From assembly GCA_038326165.1 (NCBI GenBank), contig JBBQJT010000054.1, positions 1-26,338 on the forward strand: a stretch of 26,338 nt of DNA. Direction: 5' to 3'. Below are positions 8,696 to 17,717 of the stretch, one piece after another. Source of the DNA: JAEUUM01 sp038326165. GTDB lineage: Bacteria > Bacteroidota > Bacteroidia > Chitinophagales > Saprospiraceae. A model generated the notes under the pieces. That model was not told where the DNA came from and did not search any database. It saw nothing but the letters and a program-made list of their open reading frames with translations. Position 1 is the stretch's first letter. Each line of letters starts with the position of its first letter. A program made the position numbers and the translations under genes.

Positions 8696-11600
8696 TTACT
8701 TGTAATTGCTGTCATAAAATTTCTTGTAGTCCTCAAGATTCTTAAACTGAAGCAGCATCTTATAATTCTCCTTTGATATTGGATACAAATTTTGATCCTT
8801 GACTTTAGGAATGAAGGAGTCTTTATTCAAGAGTGCGTCCTTTATATACTGATCTGCAGAACTTGATTTTTCAAATTGTCGAACTACAATCAAGGGACTT
8901 TCGTTGACATTCAAAAAGATATTTGTCACTTTCAACTTGTCTAAATTGTGAAAATCCTTATTGTAGTTGGTCACGTTGGTTTTGTACTCTTGCAATTTAT
9001 CCAGAGCATTGTCCATCAATACCAATACATAATGAACATCATCTGGAGCATAAGCAAAGGAAGCCAAACTGTTGGTGCTGTCTTTGGTGATCAACCTAGG
9101 TGACTCGACACCCAACAAACGTATAATTTCCTTTGCCCGACGCTCTTCATCAGAATTTGGGAATTTTGCAATTAATTCTTTTAGTCCTCCTACATATGCA
9201 TCTTTGCCTTGCAATTTGCCCAAACACATTGCGTCAATAAGCGCATAACGAGCTTTGAATTTTGTATCTCCCGGAAAATCTCTCGAGGATTGCTTGATAT
9301 TTACTCTTGCTTCTTCGTACTTACCAGTATTGAACAATTCCAGTGTAGCTTCATAAAATTTATCGGCCTTTTTCTTGTCGGCAATGGTCTGATTGATATA
9401 ATTGGGATCAGAAAGTACTCTGGCATAGGTAGATGCAGGATACTTTGTGGTAATCAAGTCATAATAGACTTGTGCTTTGGGATTATCTCCTTTATCTAAA
9501 TGAGCCAAATACAGAAAATACCAAGCCTCTAGTTCTTGCTTGCAACCTGGAAAACGCTCCAACAAGTTCTCCAACTGTGCGATTGATCTATTGTTGTCTT
9601 TTATTTGGGTCTGATACAGTCTCCCCAAAGCGAGCATTGAGGATCGCAGCAATTCCTGTGCAGCATCAATTTCCGTTTGGTTTTGTGGAATATCTTTAAG
9701 GATTTCCTTGAGTATTTTATCTTCTGACTCAGCGTTCTCTACTGCAACCACGAGATCATCAGTGCTAGATGAAGCAATACTTCCCTTTTTTCTGCGCCAA
9801 TTGTCTTCAAGTTCCCTTTGTCCCCAAACTTTCTGAAATTCCTTCTGGCCTTTTTTGAGGGCTTTGGGATCGTAGGCAAAAAAAGTGCTTTTCGTTCCAG
9901 CGGAAAGATTACCAGCTCCAGCTATATTACCCCTATTGATCGATGCAAATTGATCAACTTGACTCATATCTGGATCATTTTTTTGGCCCGGAGTATTTGC
10001 TGCAAGGGTCTTAGCTGCTTCTTTTTCAGCATCTTCTCTTTGTTTTTTGATGAGCCTTGCCATATCCATTTTGCCATTGTCGTCCATTGCGGCAATTTTG
10101 AGCAAACTATCTTGGAGGATAACAATTTCTTGATGTTTAGCTATATCAGTTAAACTATTGCTGTACCGCTTGGTTTCCAGATATCTTTCATCTGTTATAG
10201 CCATTATGGTTAAGGTACTGTCGTAGTAGTTTTTGGAAAAGACGAACTTACCGTCCTCATAAAATAGCTGAGCAAGCAATATATAGTCTTCCGTTCTTTG
10301 AACTTTGTTGGAAGTATTGAATTTGAGTGATTCCTGGAGATTGGCCATTGCACTGGGTTTATCACCAGTTTCCAAATCCAATTTAGCGAGTGTGTAGTAA
10401 ATTTTATCCTTAAATTCCAGATTTTTTGCATCTCTCAGCATCCGTTTGAGTGCTTTTCTGGAATCCGCAATATCAGTTTGACCACTCTTGTGACCACTCA
10501 AGGCAATATTCAAACGGGTGTTGAACTCCATTTCGTATGCAGGATGGTTCTTGAGTACTTTCTTGTAAGCTGATAAAGCCTCAGCTTGGTTTCCTGCTTT
10601 TTCACTGATTTGCCCCAAAATGAAATACAATCTTGCCTTTTCCTTCTTTTTGTTTGAGGTTTCGATTGCGTTTCGCAACGGTTCTGTAGCTTGATCATAA
10701 CGCTTCTGCTTTGTAAAATAGTAAGCGCGAGCCATGGCTAAATGATGTATTTGTTTGGAAGTCAGATTTTCTTCGGCATTTGCCCTGCTGAGCATACTGA
10801 GGGCTTCATCGTATTTCTGCCTTTCGATGAGGTTTCGGGCCATCCATACCATACCATCTTTATAGACAGGTGGTCTTTTCATGAAATACTTTTCCTTGCG
10901 CTTTTTCCGTTCCTTCTTTTCTTTTTCGGTTTTAACTTCTTTAGTCTCGCCTTGGACTTTGGTCTTTTTGTCAGACTCCGTTGGCTTAGGTGTTTCTGTC
11001 GGTTTTACAATTTTCTTATCATCGAATGCGACGGTAGGAAGTTCAGATGAATCCTTAGGCTTATTTTTGATTCCTTTTTTCTTATCCTTAATTGCTTGTT
11101 TCTTGGCTTTAGCTTTGGTTTTTGCCTTTGATTTCTTTTGCTTTTCTTTTTGTTTGCGTTCCTGCTCCTTAGTTTTTTTCTTTTCTTTGACTGTTTTAAC
11201 TTTTTCTTCTTTGATCTCTTCCTTTTCTTTTTCCTTCAACTTTTGAGCATCTTCTTTGGCCAGTTGCTCTCTGCGTTTTTCCTTGGCTTTAGTCTTCGCC
11301 TTGGCTTTAGCTGACATGTTCTTTTTGACAGCTTCTGGGTTAAATTCATCTATCAAAAACGCAAAAGATTCCTCTGCTGACTCAAAATCTTGTTTTAACT
11401 GTTGAGCTTGCCCGGCGAGCATATAACAATCATCAACCCAACCGCTATTGTGGTGAATGGTTGCTACGGTAGATACCTTTTCAACAATTTTATCCATTTC
11501 AGGAGCAACTGATTTTGGATTTTCTACAGCCATGTAAGGGTACAAATCCAAAACTTGCGTGTAATTGTCTACATGTTGTGTATTCAGCTTGATCAAGGCT

Positions 11601-11767
11601 TCTTCATACAACACATTGGCATTGAAGTAGCCATTGTACTTAGCTGTTATGTTCTGGTAAGTTTTGGCAAACTTAGATATATCACCTTTCTTCTTTCTTG
11701 TAACACAAGATGAGCTCAAAAGCAATATTGCAAATGCGGCAAAACAAATTTTTAATTTTAGTCCCAA
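8696..11767 (-). CDS. porW: PorW/SprE-like T9SS TPR lipoprotein
   Basis: A 1023-residue outer-membrane or periplasmic lipoprotein with tetratricopeptide repeats. The signal peptide KICFAAFAILLLSSSC puts the lipidated cysteine at about residue 21. The following block, FAKTYQNITAKYNGYFNAN, resembles the conserved N-terminus of PorW/SprE, a component needed for type IX secretion. TPR-like helices follow (about 305-540 and 690-900). An unusual Lys/Glu-rich stretch occupies about residues 148-295. No in-frame ATG exists: TTG at 11767 is the best available start, with an in-frame TGA at 11788-11786. An ATG at 11789 is one frame off and would join if the TTTT at about 11765-11770 were one base shorter, so a sequencing indel or a genuine TTG start are both possible. 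Its presence supports secretion of the sorting-domain cargo in this window. The symbol is by resemblance only. Confidence 0.8.
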   Translation of the reverse strand: MGLKLKICFAAFAILLLSSSCVTRKKKGDISKFAKTYQNITAKYNGYFNANVLYEEALIKLNTQHVDNYTQVLDLYPYMAVENPKSVAPEMDKIVEKVSTVATIHHNSGWVDDCYMLAGQAQQLKQDFESAEESFAFLIDEFNPEAVKKNMSAKAKAKTKAKEKRREQLAKEDAQKLKEKEKEEIKEEKVKTVKEKKKTKEQERKQKEKQKKSKAKTKAKAKKQAIKDKKKGIKNKPKDSSELPTVAFDDKKIVKPTETPKPTESDKKTKVQGETKEVKTEKEKKERKKRKEKYFMKRPPVYKDGMVWMARNLIERQKYDEALSMLSRANAEENLTSKQIHHLAMARAYYFTKQKRYDQATEPLRNAIETSNKKKEKARLYFILGQISEKAGNQAEALSAYKKVLKNHPAYEMEFNTRLNIALSGHKSGQTDIADSRKALKRMLRDAKNLEFKDKIYYTLAKLDLETGDKPSAMANLQESLKFNTSNKVQRTEDYILLAQLFYEDGKFVFSKNYYDSTLTIMAITDERYLETKRYSNSLTDIAKHQEIVILQDSLLKIAAMDDNGKMDMARLIKKQREDAEKEAAKTLAANTPGQKNDPDMSQVDQFASINRGNIAGAGNLSAGTKSTFFAYDPKALKKGQKEFQKVWGQRELEDNWRRKKGSIASSSTDDLVVAVENAESEDKILKEILKDIPQNQTEIDAAQELLRSSMLALGRLYQTQIKDNNRSIAQLENLLERFPGCKQELEAWYFLYLAHLDKGDNPKAQVYYDLITTKYPASTYARVLSDPNYINQTIADKKKADKFYEATLELFNTGKYEEARVNIKQSSRDFPGDTKFKARYALIDAMCLGKLQGKDAYVGGLKELIAKFPNSDEERRAKEIIRLLGVESPRLITKDSTNSLASFAYAPDDVHYVLVLMDNALDKLQEYKTNVTNYNKDFHNLDKLKVTNIFLNVNESPLIVVRQFEKSSSADQYIKDALLNKDSFIPKVKDQNLYPISKENYKMLLQFKNLEDYKKFYDSNYK
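10883..11326 (-). other. Lys/Glu-rich low-complexity insert in the PorW-like protein
   Basis: Codons for roughly residues 148-295 encode almost only K, E, A, Q, R and T, with runs such as KAKAKTKAKEKRRE and KEKEKEEIKEEK. The plus strand is correspondingly pyrimidine-rich. It separates the first TPR-like segment from the main TPR array and probably forms a long charged helix or a disordered linker. Confidence 0.75.
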
Positions 11768-11847
11768 AAGTGTATGGTTTGAAGGTCATTTATACCAATC
11801 AAATGGTTTTTACCGTTTGATAAAGCTCGAATATAACTATAAGGATG

Positions 11848-11855
11848 CAAATTTA
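11848..11855 (-). promoter_or_regulatory. Possible -7 box for the PorW-like gene
   Basis: The complement of CAAATTTA is TAAATTTG, an exact TAnnTTTG match, 80 nt upstream of the TTG start. No good -33 element is visible at the expected distance. Confidence 0.32.
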
Positions 11856-11881
11856 TTGTAAGCAATACTTAATTTTGTCCC

Positions 11882-12769
11882 ATGTCAGCTGAAAATCAGC
11901 CAAAAAAGGATTGGAAGAAAAAACTCAAGGAACATTACCGCCTTGTGGTCATGAACAATGATACGTTCCGTGAGGTTGGTTCCTATAGGCTCAATCTTCT
12001 GAGTCTGTATATACTGATCAGCTCACTAATTGTTGCTTTTACGCTTCTGGTTTTTACTTTAATTGTCTACACCCCGCTTAAGAGATATATCCCGGGCTAT
12101 GGAGATTATGCCCAAATATCCAAGCTCAATGCCCTACAAGATAAGGTCAACAAGCTAGAAACGGAATTGGATGACCAAAGTGTTTATACCAGCAACATCA
12201 AAAAAATAATGACTGGTGATATTGAAACAGAACGAGATATTGAGGACAAATCCAGCAATCAACCTGTTGTAGCACCGAAAACTATTTCACGAATACCTGA
12301 AGACGAACAATTGCGCAAGCAGATGGTGATGGGATTTTCTAACCAAAATAACGGAGCCAAAAGCAACAAAAATTACCTGCCTATCAATTTGCCTTTGGAA
12401 TCCATTCCATTTGCTTCACCGGTTAAGGGAATTGTTACAAGTCAATTTGAACTAAATTTGCAACACTATGGAATTGATATTGCAGCACCTTCCAATACAC
12501 CAATAACTGCAATATTGAATGGCCATGTAATAATAGCTGATTGGACTCTTGAAACTGGATTTACGATCGGTATCCAGCATGACCATGATATCATTAGCTT
12601 TTACAAACACAATAACGCACTTTTGAAGAAAGTTGGAGATTCAGTCAAAACAGGTGAAGCTATCGCAATCATAGGCAATACAGGGACACATACTACAGGT
12701 CCTCATCTGCACTTTGAAATATGGAGTCAAGGACGGGCAGTTGACCCTTCAAAGTTTGTAAAGTTTTAA
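11882..12769 (+). CDS. M23 family metallopeptidase, membrane-anchored
   Basis: A 295-residue cell-wall endopeptidase-like protein. It has a basic cytoplasmic start, one transmembrane helix (about 38-63), a short coiled coil (~78-100), a linker and a C-terminal LytM/M23 domain (~175-293). The zinc and catalytic residues are present: HYGIDIAA (His195, Asp199), FYKHNN (His243) and GPHLHFE (His275, His277). The full set suggests an active enzyme that cleaves peptidoglycan cross-links from the periplasmic face. It is divergent from the PorW-like gene, with about 115 nt between them. The ATG at 11882 is the only one before the TM segment. Confidence 0.92.
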   Translation: MSAENQPKKDWKKKLKEHYRLVVMNNDTFREVGSYRLNLLSLYILISSLIVAFTLLVFTLIVYTPLKRYIPGYGDYAQISKLNALQDKVNKLETELDDQSVYTSNIKKIMTGDIETERDIEDKSSNQPVVAPKTISRIPEDEQLRKQMVMGFSNQNNGAKSNKNYLPINLPLESIPFASPVKGIVTSQFELNLQHYGIDIAAPSNTPITAILNGHVIIADWTLETGFTIGIQHDHDIISFYKHNNALLKKVGDSVKTGEAIAIIGNTGTHTTGPHLHFEIWSQGRAVDPSKFVKF

Positions 12770-12833
12770 GCCCTATAGCAGGAAAGCTTAGGTATTTCAT
12801 GAAATGAATGGCTCAGAACCCACTCACTACATT

Positions 12834-13742
12834 TTACTTTTTGTGCTTAAATAGGTCCTGAAGTGCGGGAATAATTTGCTCAAATCGAAATTTGAACCCT
12901 TCTTTAATCAGTCGGTTTGGCATAACTCTGGTACTGTTCAATACGACATCAGCCATTTCGCCCATCATTAACCTCAGAATGAATTTGGGAACATAGACGG
13001 GTATTCCAAAACCTGTTTTAGACTTTACAATAGCATCAGTTAAAGTTTTATTGCTAATGGGGTTGGAACCAACTGCATTATAAATTCCTGTGGCTGCTGT
13101 ATTTTCAATGGCCCATGAAAAGACATTGACCAAATCATCAATGTGAATCCAAGAAGAATATTGCTTACCACTTCCCAAATATGCTGCGGTCAACAAATTG
13201 GCAGAAGTGACCAATTGAGGCAGTGCTCCTCCTTTGGTGGTCAAAACAATTCCAATTCTCAGTGTGACTTTTCTGATTGCTTCTTCAGGTATTTCACTGA
13301 TTGCTTCCTCCCATTTCACGACAGATTCCACTAAAAATCCGTGATTTCCTAATGGTGAACTTTCATTCAATATTTCATCCGCTCTGTCACCATAAATACC
13401 TATTGCCGAGGCCGAGATGAGTGCCTGTGGTTTGAGGCTGCCCGATTCAATGGCTTGCTTAAGTGTTTTATTTGCAGCTACTCTGCTATTGATGATCAGG
13501 GCTTTGCGTTCTGCAGTCCATTTGGAATCTGCAATGCCTGCACCAGCCAAGTTAATCACAACATCGATGTCCGATAATCCATCCAACTCGATGATATTGT
13601 TTTCAGGATCCCAGTAAATTATACGAGTTTCGCTTGTTTTTTTTCTGCTCAGTATAAATACCGTATGACCTTCAGTGTTTAATTTATTTTGTAAAGCTGT
13701 GCCAATCAAACCCGATCCACCAGCAATGAGTATATTTGCCAT
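12834..13742 (-). CDS. TIGR01777 / YfcH-like NAD(P)-dependent epimerase-family protein
   Basis: A 302-residue extended short-chain dehydrogenase-like protein. It begins MANILIAGGSGLIGTALQNK with the Rossmann GGSGLIG loop at 8-14. It continues with VVINLAGAGIADSKW, the ISASAIGIYGDR block (active-site Ser/Tyr region) and SSWIHIDDLV. The C-terminal LPRVMP-like VMPNRLIKEGFKFRF matches DUF1731. The substrate is unknown in this family. The start was placed at 13742; the open frame extends to 13781, but that extension is not family-like. It is convergent with the M23 gene. Confidence 0.88.
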   Translation of the reverse strand: MANILIAGGSGLIGTALQNKLNTEGHTVFILSRKKTSETRIIYWDPENNIIELDGLSDIDVVINLAGAGIADSKWTAERKALIINSRVAANKTLKQAIESGSLKPQALISASAIGIYGDRADEILNESSPLGNHGFLVESVVKWEEAISEIPEEAIRKVTLRIGIVLTTKGGALPQLVTSANLLTAAYLGSGKQYSSWIHIDDLVNVFSWAIENTAATGIYNAVGSNPISNKTLTDAIVKSKTGFGIPVYVPKFILRLMMGEMADVVLNSTRVMPNRLIKEGFKFRFEQIIPALQDLFKHKK

Positions 13743-13818
13743 ATCTTTTTTTAACTGTGATGCAGCAATTTTTAACATCAAATGATCAATTAGGTTGTAT
13801 CACCATAAAACAACGCGG

Positions 13819-14484
13819 ATGAAAAGTTTACTTATTTTGGTGCTTTGTTGTTTTTTTGTTTCTATTGTACACAGTCAAGATCTTTGGCCAAAGCGTATGA
13901 TCAGTGCAGGAATTGCCGCAAATGGTGACTTATCGAGTAGGGAAAATGATTCAAGAAGCAATGGTGGTGTTAGTGCCAACATAGCATTTGGCAAGTTTGT
14001 CCGAAATAATTTTTGGGCCGTGAACTTTGAGAATCGAACCAACCTATATCGCGATAAAGAGTCGAATGGAATAACAGAAATTGAGTCATCTACCAAAGAT
14101 TATGATTTCAGTCTTGGACCAATCTACCGAAAATACAAAAACATCAATGGAAAATTTTGGTATTACTATCAACTTGGAGTGTTTGTTAACTACCGAAGCT
14201 TCACCAATACCTATGAATTTATATTTGACCAAACGCCCCAAGTAAATAAAACACAAAATATCTCAACTGGTATTCAGCTCAACAGCGGCATTGGTATTGC
14301 ATACCGATTGTCCAATCATTGGATGATTGAATTGAATCCAATAAATGCAGGATTTGAATCAGGTAAAACAAAAAACAAGACGGAGTCTGGTGCCAACACC
14401 AATGAAAATGATGAGAATTACACCCGCTTCTATTTAAATGGGCTTACCAGAGGATTGGGAGTATCTATCAACTATTTATTCTGA
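13819..14484 (+). CDS. Small outer-membrane beta-barrel protein
   Basis: The 221-residue protein has a signal peptide (MKSLLILVLCCFFVSIVHSQ) and alternating aromatic/polar strands such as FWYYYQLGVFVNYRSF and LNSGIGIAYRLSNHWMIEL. It ends in a terminal aromatic strand (LGVSINYLF) that fits a BAM recognition signal. The length fits an eight-stranded barrel. The true start is the ATG at 13819 rather than the TTG at 13795, because the signal peptide begins there. It is followed 37 nt later by a second barrel gene. Transport or structural role unknown. Confidence 0.78.
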   Translation: MKSLLILVLCCFFVSIVHSQDLWPKRMISAGIAANGDLSSRENDSRSNGGVSANIAFGKFVRNNFWAVNFENRTNLYRDKESNGITEIESSTKDYDFSLGPIYRKYKNINGKFWYYYQLGVFVNYRSFTNTYEFIFDQTPQVNKTQNISTGIQLNSGIGIAYRLSNHWMIELNPINAGFESGKTKNKTESGANTNENDENYTRFYLNGLTRGLGVSINYLF

Positions 14485-14521
14485 TTGCGTGAAATATTTC
14501 CTTCTAACCTAAAATTCAACT

Positions 14522-15205
14522 ATGTATATTTTGCTAAAAATGCTGAGGAAAATTTACGATTTAAATGTGTTTAGCTGCTTTAGTGCCAACTCATTCGCAG
14601 CAGTCTTCAGACCCGACAAACTTTTAAATGCTTCAAAATTTAAGTCTTTTAGGTATTTAACATTGAATTTGTGGATGATACTTAGCTTCGCAGGACTGAA
14701 CTACTCCAATTTACAGGCCCAAGAATTCAATTACAAAGCATTGAAATTTAAGGAATATGGTCTTAATGTAGCTGGAGTGTTCCAGTCACTACCCTTCTTT
14801 GGCAATGTAAGCCCTTCAGTTCCAGAGCCTACTTTCGTGATCAAAACCCACAAGCCCGGCAAAACTTATCTCACTAAAATAGGTTTGGGCGGCAGATTTG
14901 TTATCAATGATGCCATTAGCTCGAATTCAATTCTCGCTTCATTGGGGCAAGAGAAATACAATTATCTGGATAAGCATTGGTTCATTATCAATGGTTATGA
15001 TTTCTCAATGAGCTATGCTTTTAACAATGAAGATATTGGCGTTGGTGTATCTTATAATCTGGGTATTGGCTATGATCTTAATACGCGGATGGTATTATCC
15101 ACTTATTGTTACTTCCAAGCATTTGGCTCCTCATCGGAGGAAGAATTGGGTTTGCAAATACGTCCACCATTGGGTTTGTTTTTATCATATCGCCTATTTA
15201 AATAG
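14522..15205 (+). CDS. Putative outer-membrane beta-barrel protein
   Basis: A 227-residue protein with a hydrophobic segment and likely signal-peptidase site at about residues 45-67 (YLTLNLWMILSFAGL to NLQAQ). Beta-rich sequence follows (YDFSMSYAFNNEDIGVGVSY, LGIGYDLNTRMVLSTYCYFQ), and it ends in LGLFLSYRLFK. The ~45 residues before the hydrophobic segment are unusual for a signal peptide. The start at 14522 is therefore uncertain, but the only later in-frame ATG near the signal (residue 52) would leave no positive charge. Stop codon and next ATG are 7 nt apart, so this and the next gene are an operon. Function unknown. Confidence 0.68.
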   Translation: MYILLKMLRKIYDLNVFSCFSANSFAAVFRPDKLLNASKFKSFRYLTLNLWMILSFAGLNYSNLQAQEFNYKALKFKEYGLNVAGVFQSLPFFGNVSPSVPEPTFVIKTHKPGKTYLTKIGLGGRFVINDAISSNSILASLGQEKYNYLDKHWFIINGYDFSMSYAFNNEDIGVGVSYNLGIGYDLNTRMVLSTYCYFQAFGSSSEEELGLQIRPPLGLFLSYRLFK

Positions 15206-15212
15206 ATTGGAC

Positions 15213-15860
15213 ATGCCAAAAATCATAGTATTTATCCTTCTTACTTTCTGCCTGAAAATAAGCTCTGTAGGTGCTCAAGACATCAAGCAACCCATGCACT
15301 CTGTAGGGGTCAATTCCTTATTTCTTCTTAGAAATTTGGTTGGAAGAACAAATCCAACTATTAATCAGCCCATTCTATTTCAGTATAAAAAATGGAATTC
15401 CGCTGGAACTTCATCTTGGAGATTGGGAGTAGGAATGAACAATTTATTGAAATACAAAAAAGATCCGATCAACAATTCCAGTGATTTCAATTCGGACCTC
15501 TTGTTGAGATTGGGCAAAGAATGGTCTAAGCCAATTACCAACAAAACCTATTTCATATATGGTGTTGACGTGCTGTTGAGTATGCAATACAGACAAAGCA
15601 GACGGAGTTTGGGTGTTGAAACCAAAACTACAGAATTGACATACGGGCCTGGCATCGCTCCTTTCTTGGGACTGCGTTGGGAATTCAGCAAAAGATTGCA
15701 CCTACAAACTGAGTTTTCTTTGCTTGGTTTTTCGCAATTTTCAAGTATCAAGACAAACTATGCTGATCCACTAATTCCTGATTTTGATTCCGGACTGGCT
15801 GTAGATATATCGGTCGGATCAGATCTTCCAGGAATTTTAATGATACAATATTTGTTTTGA
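15213..15860 (+). CDS. Putative outer-membrane beta-barrel protein
   Basis: A 215-residue protein starting MPKIIVFILLTFCLKISSVG with a signal peptide ending AQD. It has beta-strand-like segments (SSWRLGVGMNNLLKY, TYFIYGVDVLLSMQYRQS, APFLGLRWEFSKRLHLQTEF) and a final LPGILMIQYLF strand. The start at 15213 was chosen because it begins the signal peptide; the open frame extends upstream inside the previous gene. It is third in a row of similarly sized barrels. Function unknown. Confidence 0.73.
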   Translation: MPKIIVFILLTFCLKISSVGAQDIKQPMHSVGVNSLFLLRNLVGRTNPTINQPILFQYKKWNSAGTSSWRLGVGMNNLLKYKKDPINNSSDFNSDLLLRLGKEWSKPITNKTYFIYGVDVLLSMQYRQSRRSLGVETKTTELTYGPGIAPFLGLRWEFSKRLHLQTEFSLLGFSQFSSIKTNYADPLIPDFDSGLAVDISVGSDLPGILMIQYLF

Positions 15861-15929
15861 TGCAACATTTTTGCAGCAATCAAGATCATAATAATACGTT
15901 CTTAATTAATCTAAGACAATTAAAGCACT

Positions 15930-17057
15930 ATGAAAAAAATTCTTTCCCTATTTGGCTTGTTTATAACCATCATGTTTTTGAGCTATTGCACCAAAAACGT
16001 AGATACTTCCGGCTTAAAAAATCCTGATTTTAGCAAATTGAATCAGAATTATGCAGAAGTGAACCAATTTCTAGCATTTTTTGGCGGTCCGTGCGATTTT
16101 TGCCCTCAGGATTTTAGCAAATTTGTAGACAACAACAAAGCAGCTTTGGGCAGGGTATTATTTTATGACACCCGCCTATCCCAAAATAACTCCCTTTCAT
16201 GCGGAACTTGCCACATTCAAAGCCTCGGCTTTGCTGATGGGCTCGAAAAAAGTATTGGATTTAACGGAAAGAAGACGGTCCGCCACAGCATGGCAATTTC
16301 TAATCTTGCCAATATGAATGGTTTTTTCTGGGATAACTCACGCAGCACTTTGGCAGATCAAAGTCTGAGACCAGTTAAAAACCACTTAGAAATGGGTCTT
16401 GAAGACATGAAATACTTGACTGAAAAACTCAAATCAACAATCTATTATCCAGGTTTATTTTTTGATGCCTTTGGAGATGCTGAAATAACAGAAGCTAGAA
16501 TCGGCGAGGCAATGAGTAACTTCCTTACTTCAATGTTCAGCTTTAACAGCAAGTTCAGTCAAAATTCTAATATTGGTTTTAATAATTTTACTCCCATTGA
16601 AAAACAAGGACTCGCTTTGTTCTTCAGTCAGCAATATAAGTGTGGCACTTGTCACAGTACCTCATTGTCATTGGATAATGGCAGATACGAAGATCCTATA
16701 GATCCATTTACTCCAAATGCTCAGGTACCAGGCTCAAACATTGGATTAGACAATACAACGACGGATATGGGCAATGGTCAGGGTAAATTCAAGATTCCGG
16801 GCCTCAATAACATTACTGTAACTGCGCCCTATATGCATGATGGTCGCTTCCAAACCTTGGATGAAGTTTTGGATCACTACAGTCATGGCATCAAGAACAA
16901 TCCCGTACTCGATGGCCGCTTGAAAGACAAACACGGAAAGGCGATTACGATGAATTTCACGACAGAAGAAAAGCGTGCTTTGATTGCTTTTCTTGCAACA
17001 TTGACCGATCAAAAATATCTGACTGACCCTAAGTTTTCAGATCCTTTCAAAAAATAA
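15930..17057 (+). CDS. Di-haem cytochrome c peroxidase-family lipoprotein
   Basis: A 375-residue protein of the CcpA/MauG group that reduces hydrogen peroxide or carries out related haem chemistry at the periplasmic side. The signal peptide MKKILSLFGLFITIMFLSYC ends in a lipobox-like LSYC (Cys20), so the protein is probably membrane-anchored. Two c-type haem sites are visible: CGTCH at 91-95 and CGTCH at 238-242. The later PYMHDGRFQTLDEVLDHYSHG segment includes the methionine region that commonly ligates the second haem. Upstream RVLFYDTRLSQNNSLSCGTCH is typical. Haem maturation genes are not in the window. It has its own 69-nt upstream gap and a following terminator. Confidence 0.92.
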   Translation: MKKILSLFGLFITIMFLSYCTKNVDTSGLKNPDFSKLNQNYAEVNQFLAFFGGPCDFCPQDFSKFVDNNKAALGRVLFYDTRLSQNNSLSCGTCHIQSLGFADGLEKSIGFNGKKTVRHSMAISNLANMNGFFWDNSRSTLADQSLRPVKNHLEMGLEDMKYLTEKLKSTIYYPGLFFDAFGDAEITEARIGEAMSNFLTSMFSFNSKFSQNSNIGFNNFTPIEKQGLALFFSQQYKCGTCHSTSLSLDNGRYEDPIDPFTPNAQVPGSNIGLDNTTTDMGNGQGKFKIPGLNNITVTAPYMHDGRFQTLDEVLDHYSHGIKNNPVLDGRLKDKHGKAITMNFTTEEKRALIAFLATLTDQKYLTDPKFSDPFKK

Positions 17058-17081
17058 GTTTCATTTGATTATTGAATTACT

Positions 17082-17119
17082 AAGGGGAGTTTTCAGTTCA
17101 TGATTATTCTCCTTTTTTT
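17082..17119 (+). terminator. Rho-independent terminator after the peroxidase gene
   Basis: AAGGGGAG (17082-17089) can pair with CTCCTTTT (17109-17116), including two G-T wobbles, followed by a T run to 17119. It overlaps the last codon of the convergent pabC-like gene. Confidence 0.55.
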
Positions 17120-17717
17120 ATGCAGTAATTACCGTAGACATAGGCAGTTCAATGGATTCATGCCAAGGGATCATCGCATTGAAAAGTCGAATGCTTTTGT
17201 ATCTGCTAACGTCCGATACAGAAATATCTGCCTCAACCAGAGTCTCATTTTCCAAAAGTCTTGACCTGCATGTTCCTGCTAACAATGGAATTCTCGGTGT
17301 GTGCCACTTCTCGCCATTGGAAAATGCTAAATTTGAATAGCTTGAGTCTGTGAACAGTCCATCCCGAACGATCAAAATATCCTCATGGAAAGTCAATCCA
17401 TCCATCAATTTGTTAATGCCGGATCTGTCAGTCCATTTTAAGTCATAATTCAGTTCATGTCCCTCCCTCAAAAAGAGTCGGGTGATCTTTTTCTTCTGAT
17501 ACCTTGTAAACTTGAAATGGTATTCCGACAAATTGTATTCAAGCCTACACTTCAAGATAGCATCATCTGCTGGAAGAACTTCCAATGCTCCTATTATATT
17601 CCATGTTGGCAATTGAGCATAATACTCCAAGCATGAGCGGTTGATTCGGTCTTGGTGATCCCGCAAATGCAGGGGCTTGCCCTCAATAAGGCGGATGGAT
17701 TCAAATAGTGGGAACAT
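17118..17717 (-). CDS. pabC: Class IV aminotransferase, probable 4-amino-4-deoxychorismate lyase (PabC)
   Basis: A 199-residue PLP enzyme of fold type IV. In the folate pathway this activity releases p-aminobenzoate and pyruvate from aminodeoxychorismate. LFESIRLIEGKPLHLRDHQDR is the expected N-terminus. The likely PLP lysine is in LKWTDRSGINKL (about Lys94). DSSYSNLAF and the PLLAGTCRSRLL block correspond to the class IV C-terminal motifs; the usual Glu of the ExxxxN motif appears as Asp. It is shorter than E. coli PabC (269). Its start overlaps the end of pabB by 17 nt, which supports the pathway assignment through translational coupling. Confidence 0.82.
   Translation of the reverse strand: MFPLFESIRLIEGKPLHLRDHQDRINRSCLEYYAQLPTWNIIGALEVLPADDAILKCRLEYNLSEYHFKFTRYQKKKITRLFLREGHELNYDLKWTDRSGINKLMDGLTFHEDILIVRDGLFTDSSYSNLAFSNGEKWHTPRIPLLAGTCRSRLLENETLVEADISVSDVSRYKSIRLFNAMIPWHESIELPMSTVITA

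Noticed and set aside
10742..11246. Plus-strand Phe/Ser-rich frames opposite the PorW-like gene
   Set aside because: They are antisense shadows of the Lys/Glu-rich insert, with no start context or family features.
11871..11878. Promoter-like TAATTTTG just before the M23 gene
   Set aside because: It ends only 3-4 nt before the ATG; transcription would start inside the gene, and no -33 element is well placed.
5748..12805. Shared 15-mer GGTATTTCATGAAAT at 5748-5762 and 12791-12805, containing a 12-bp palindrome
   Set aside because: Two copies of an AT-rich 15-mer in 26 kb are within what chance can give, and the sites are at gene ends without a common context.
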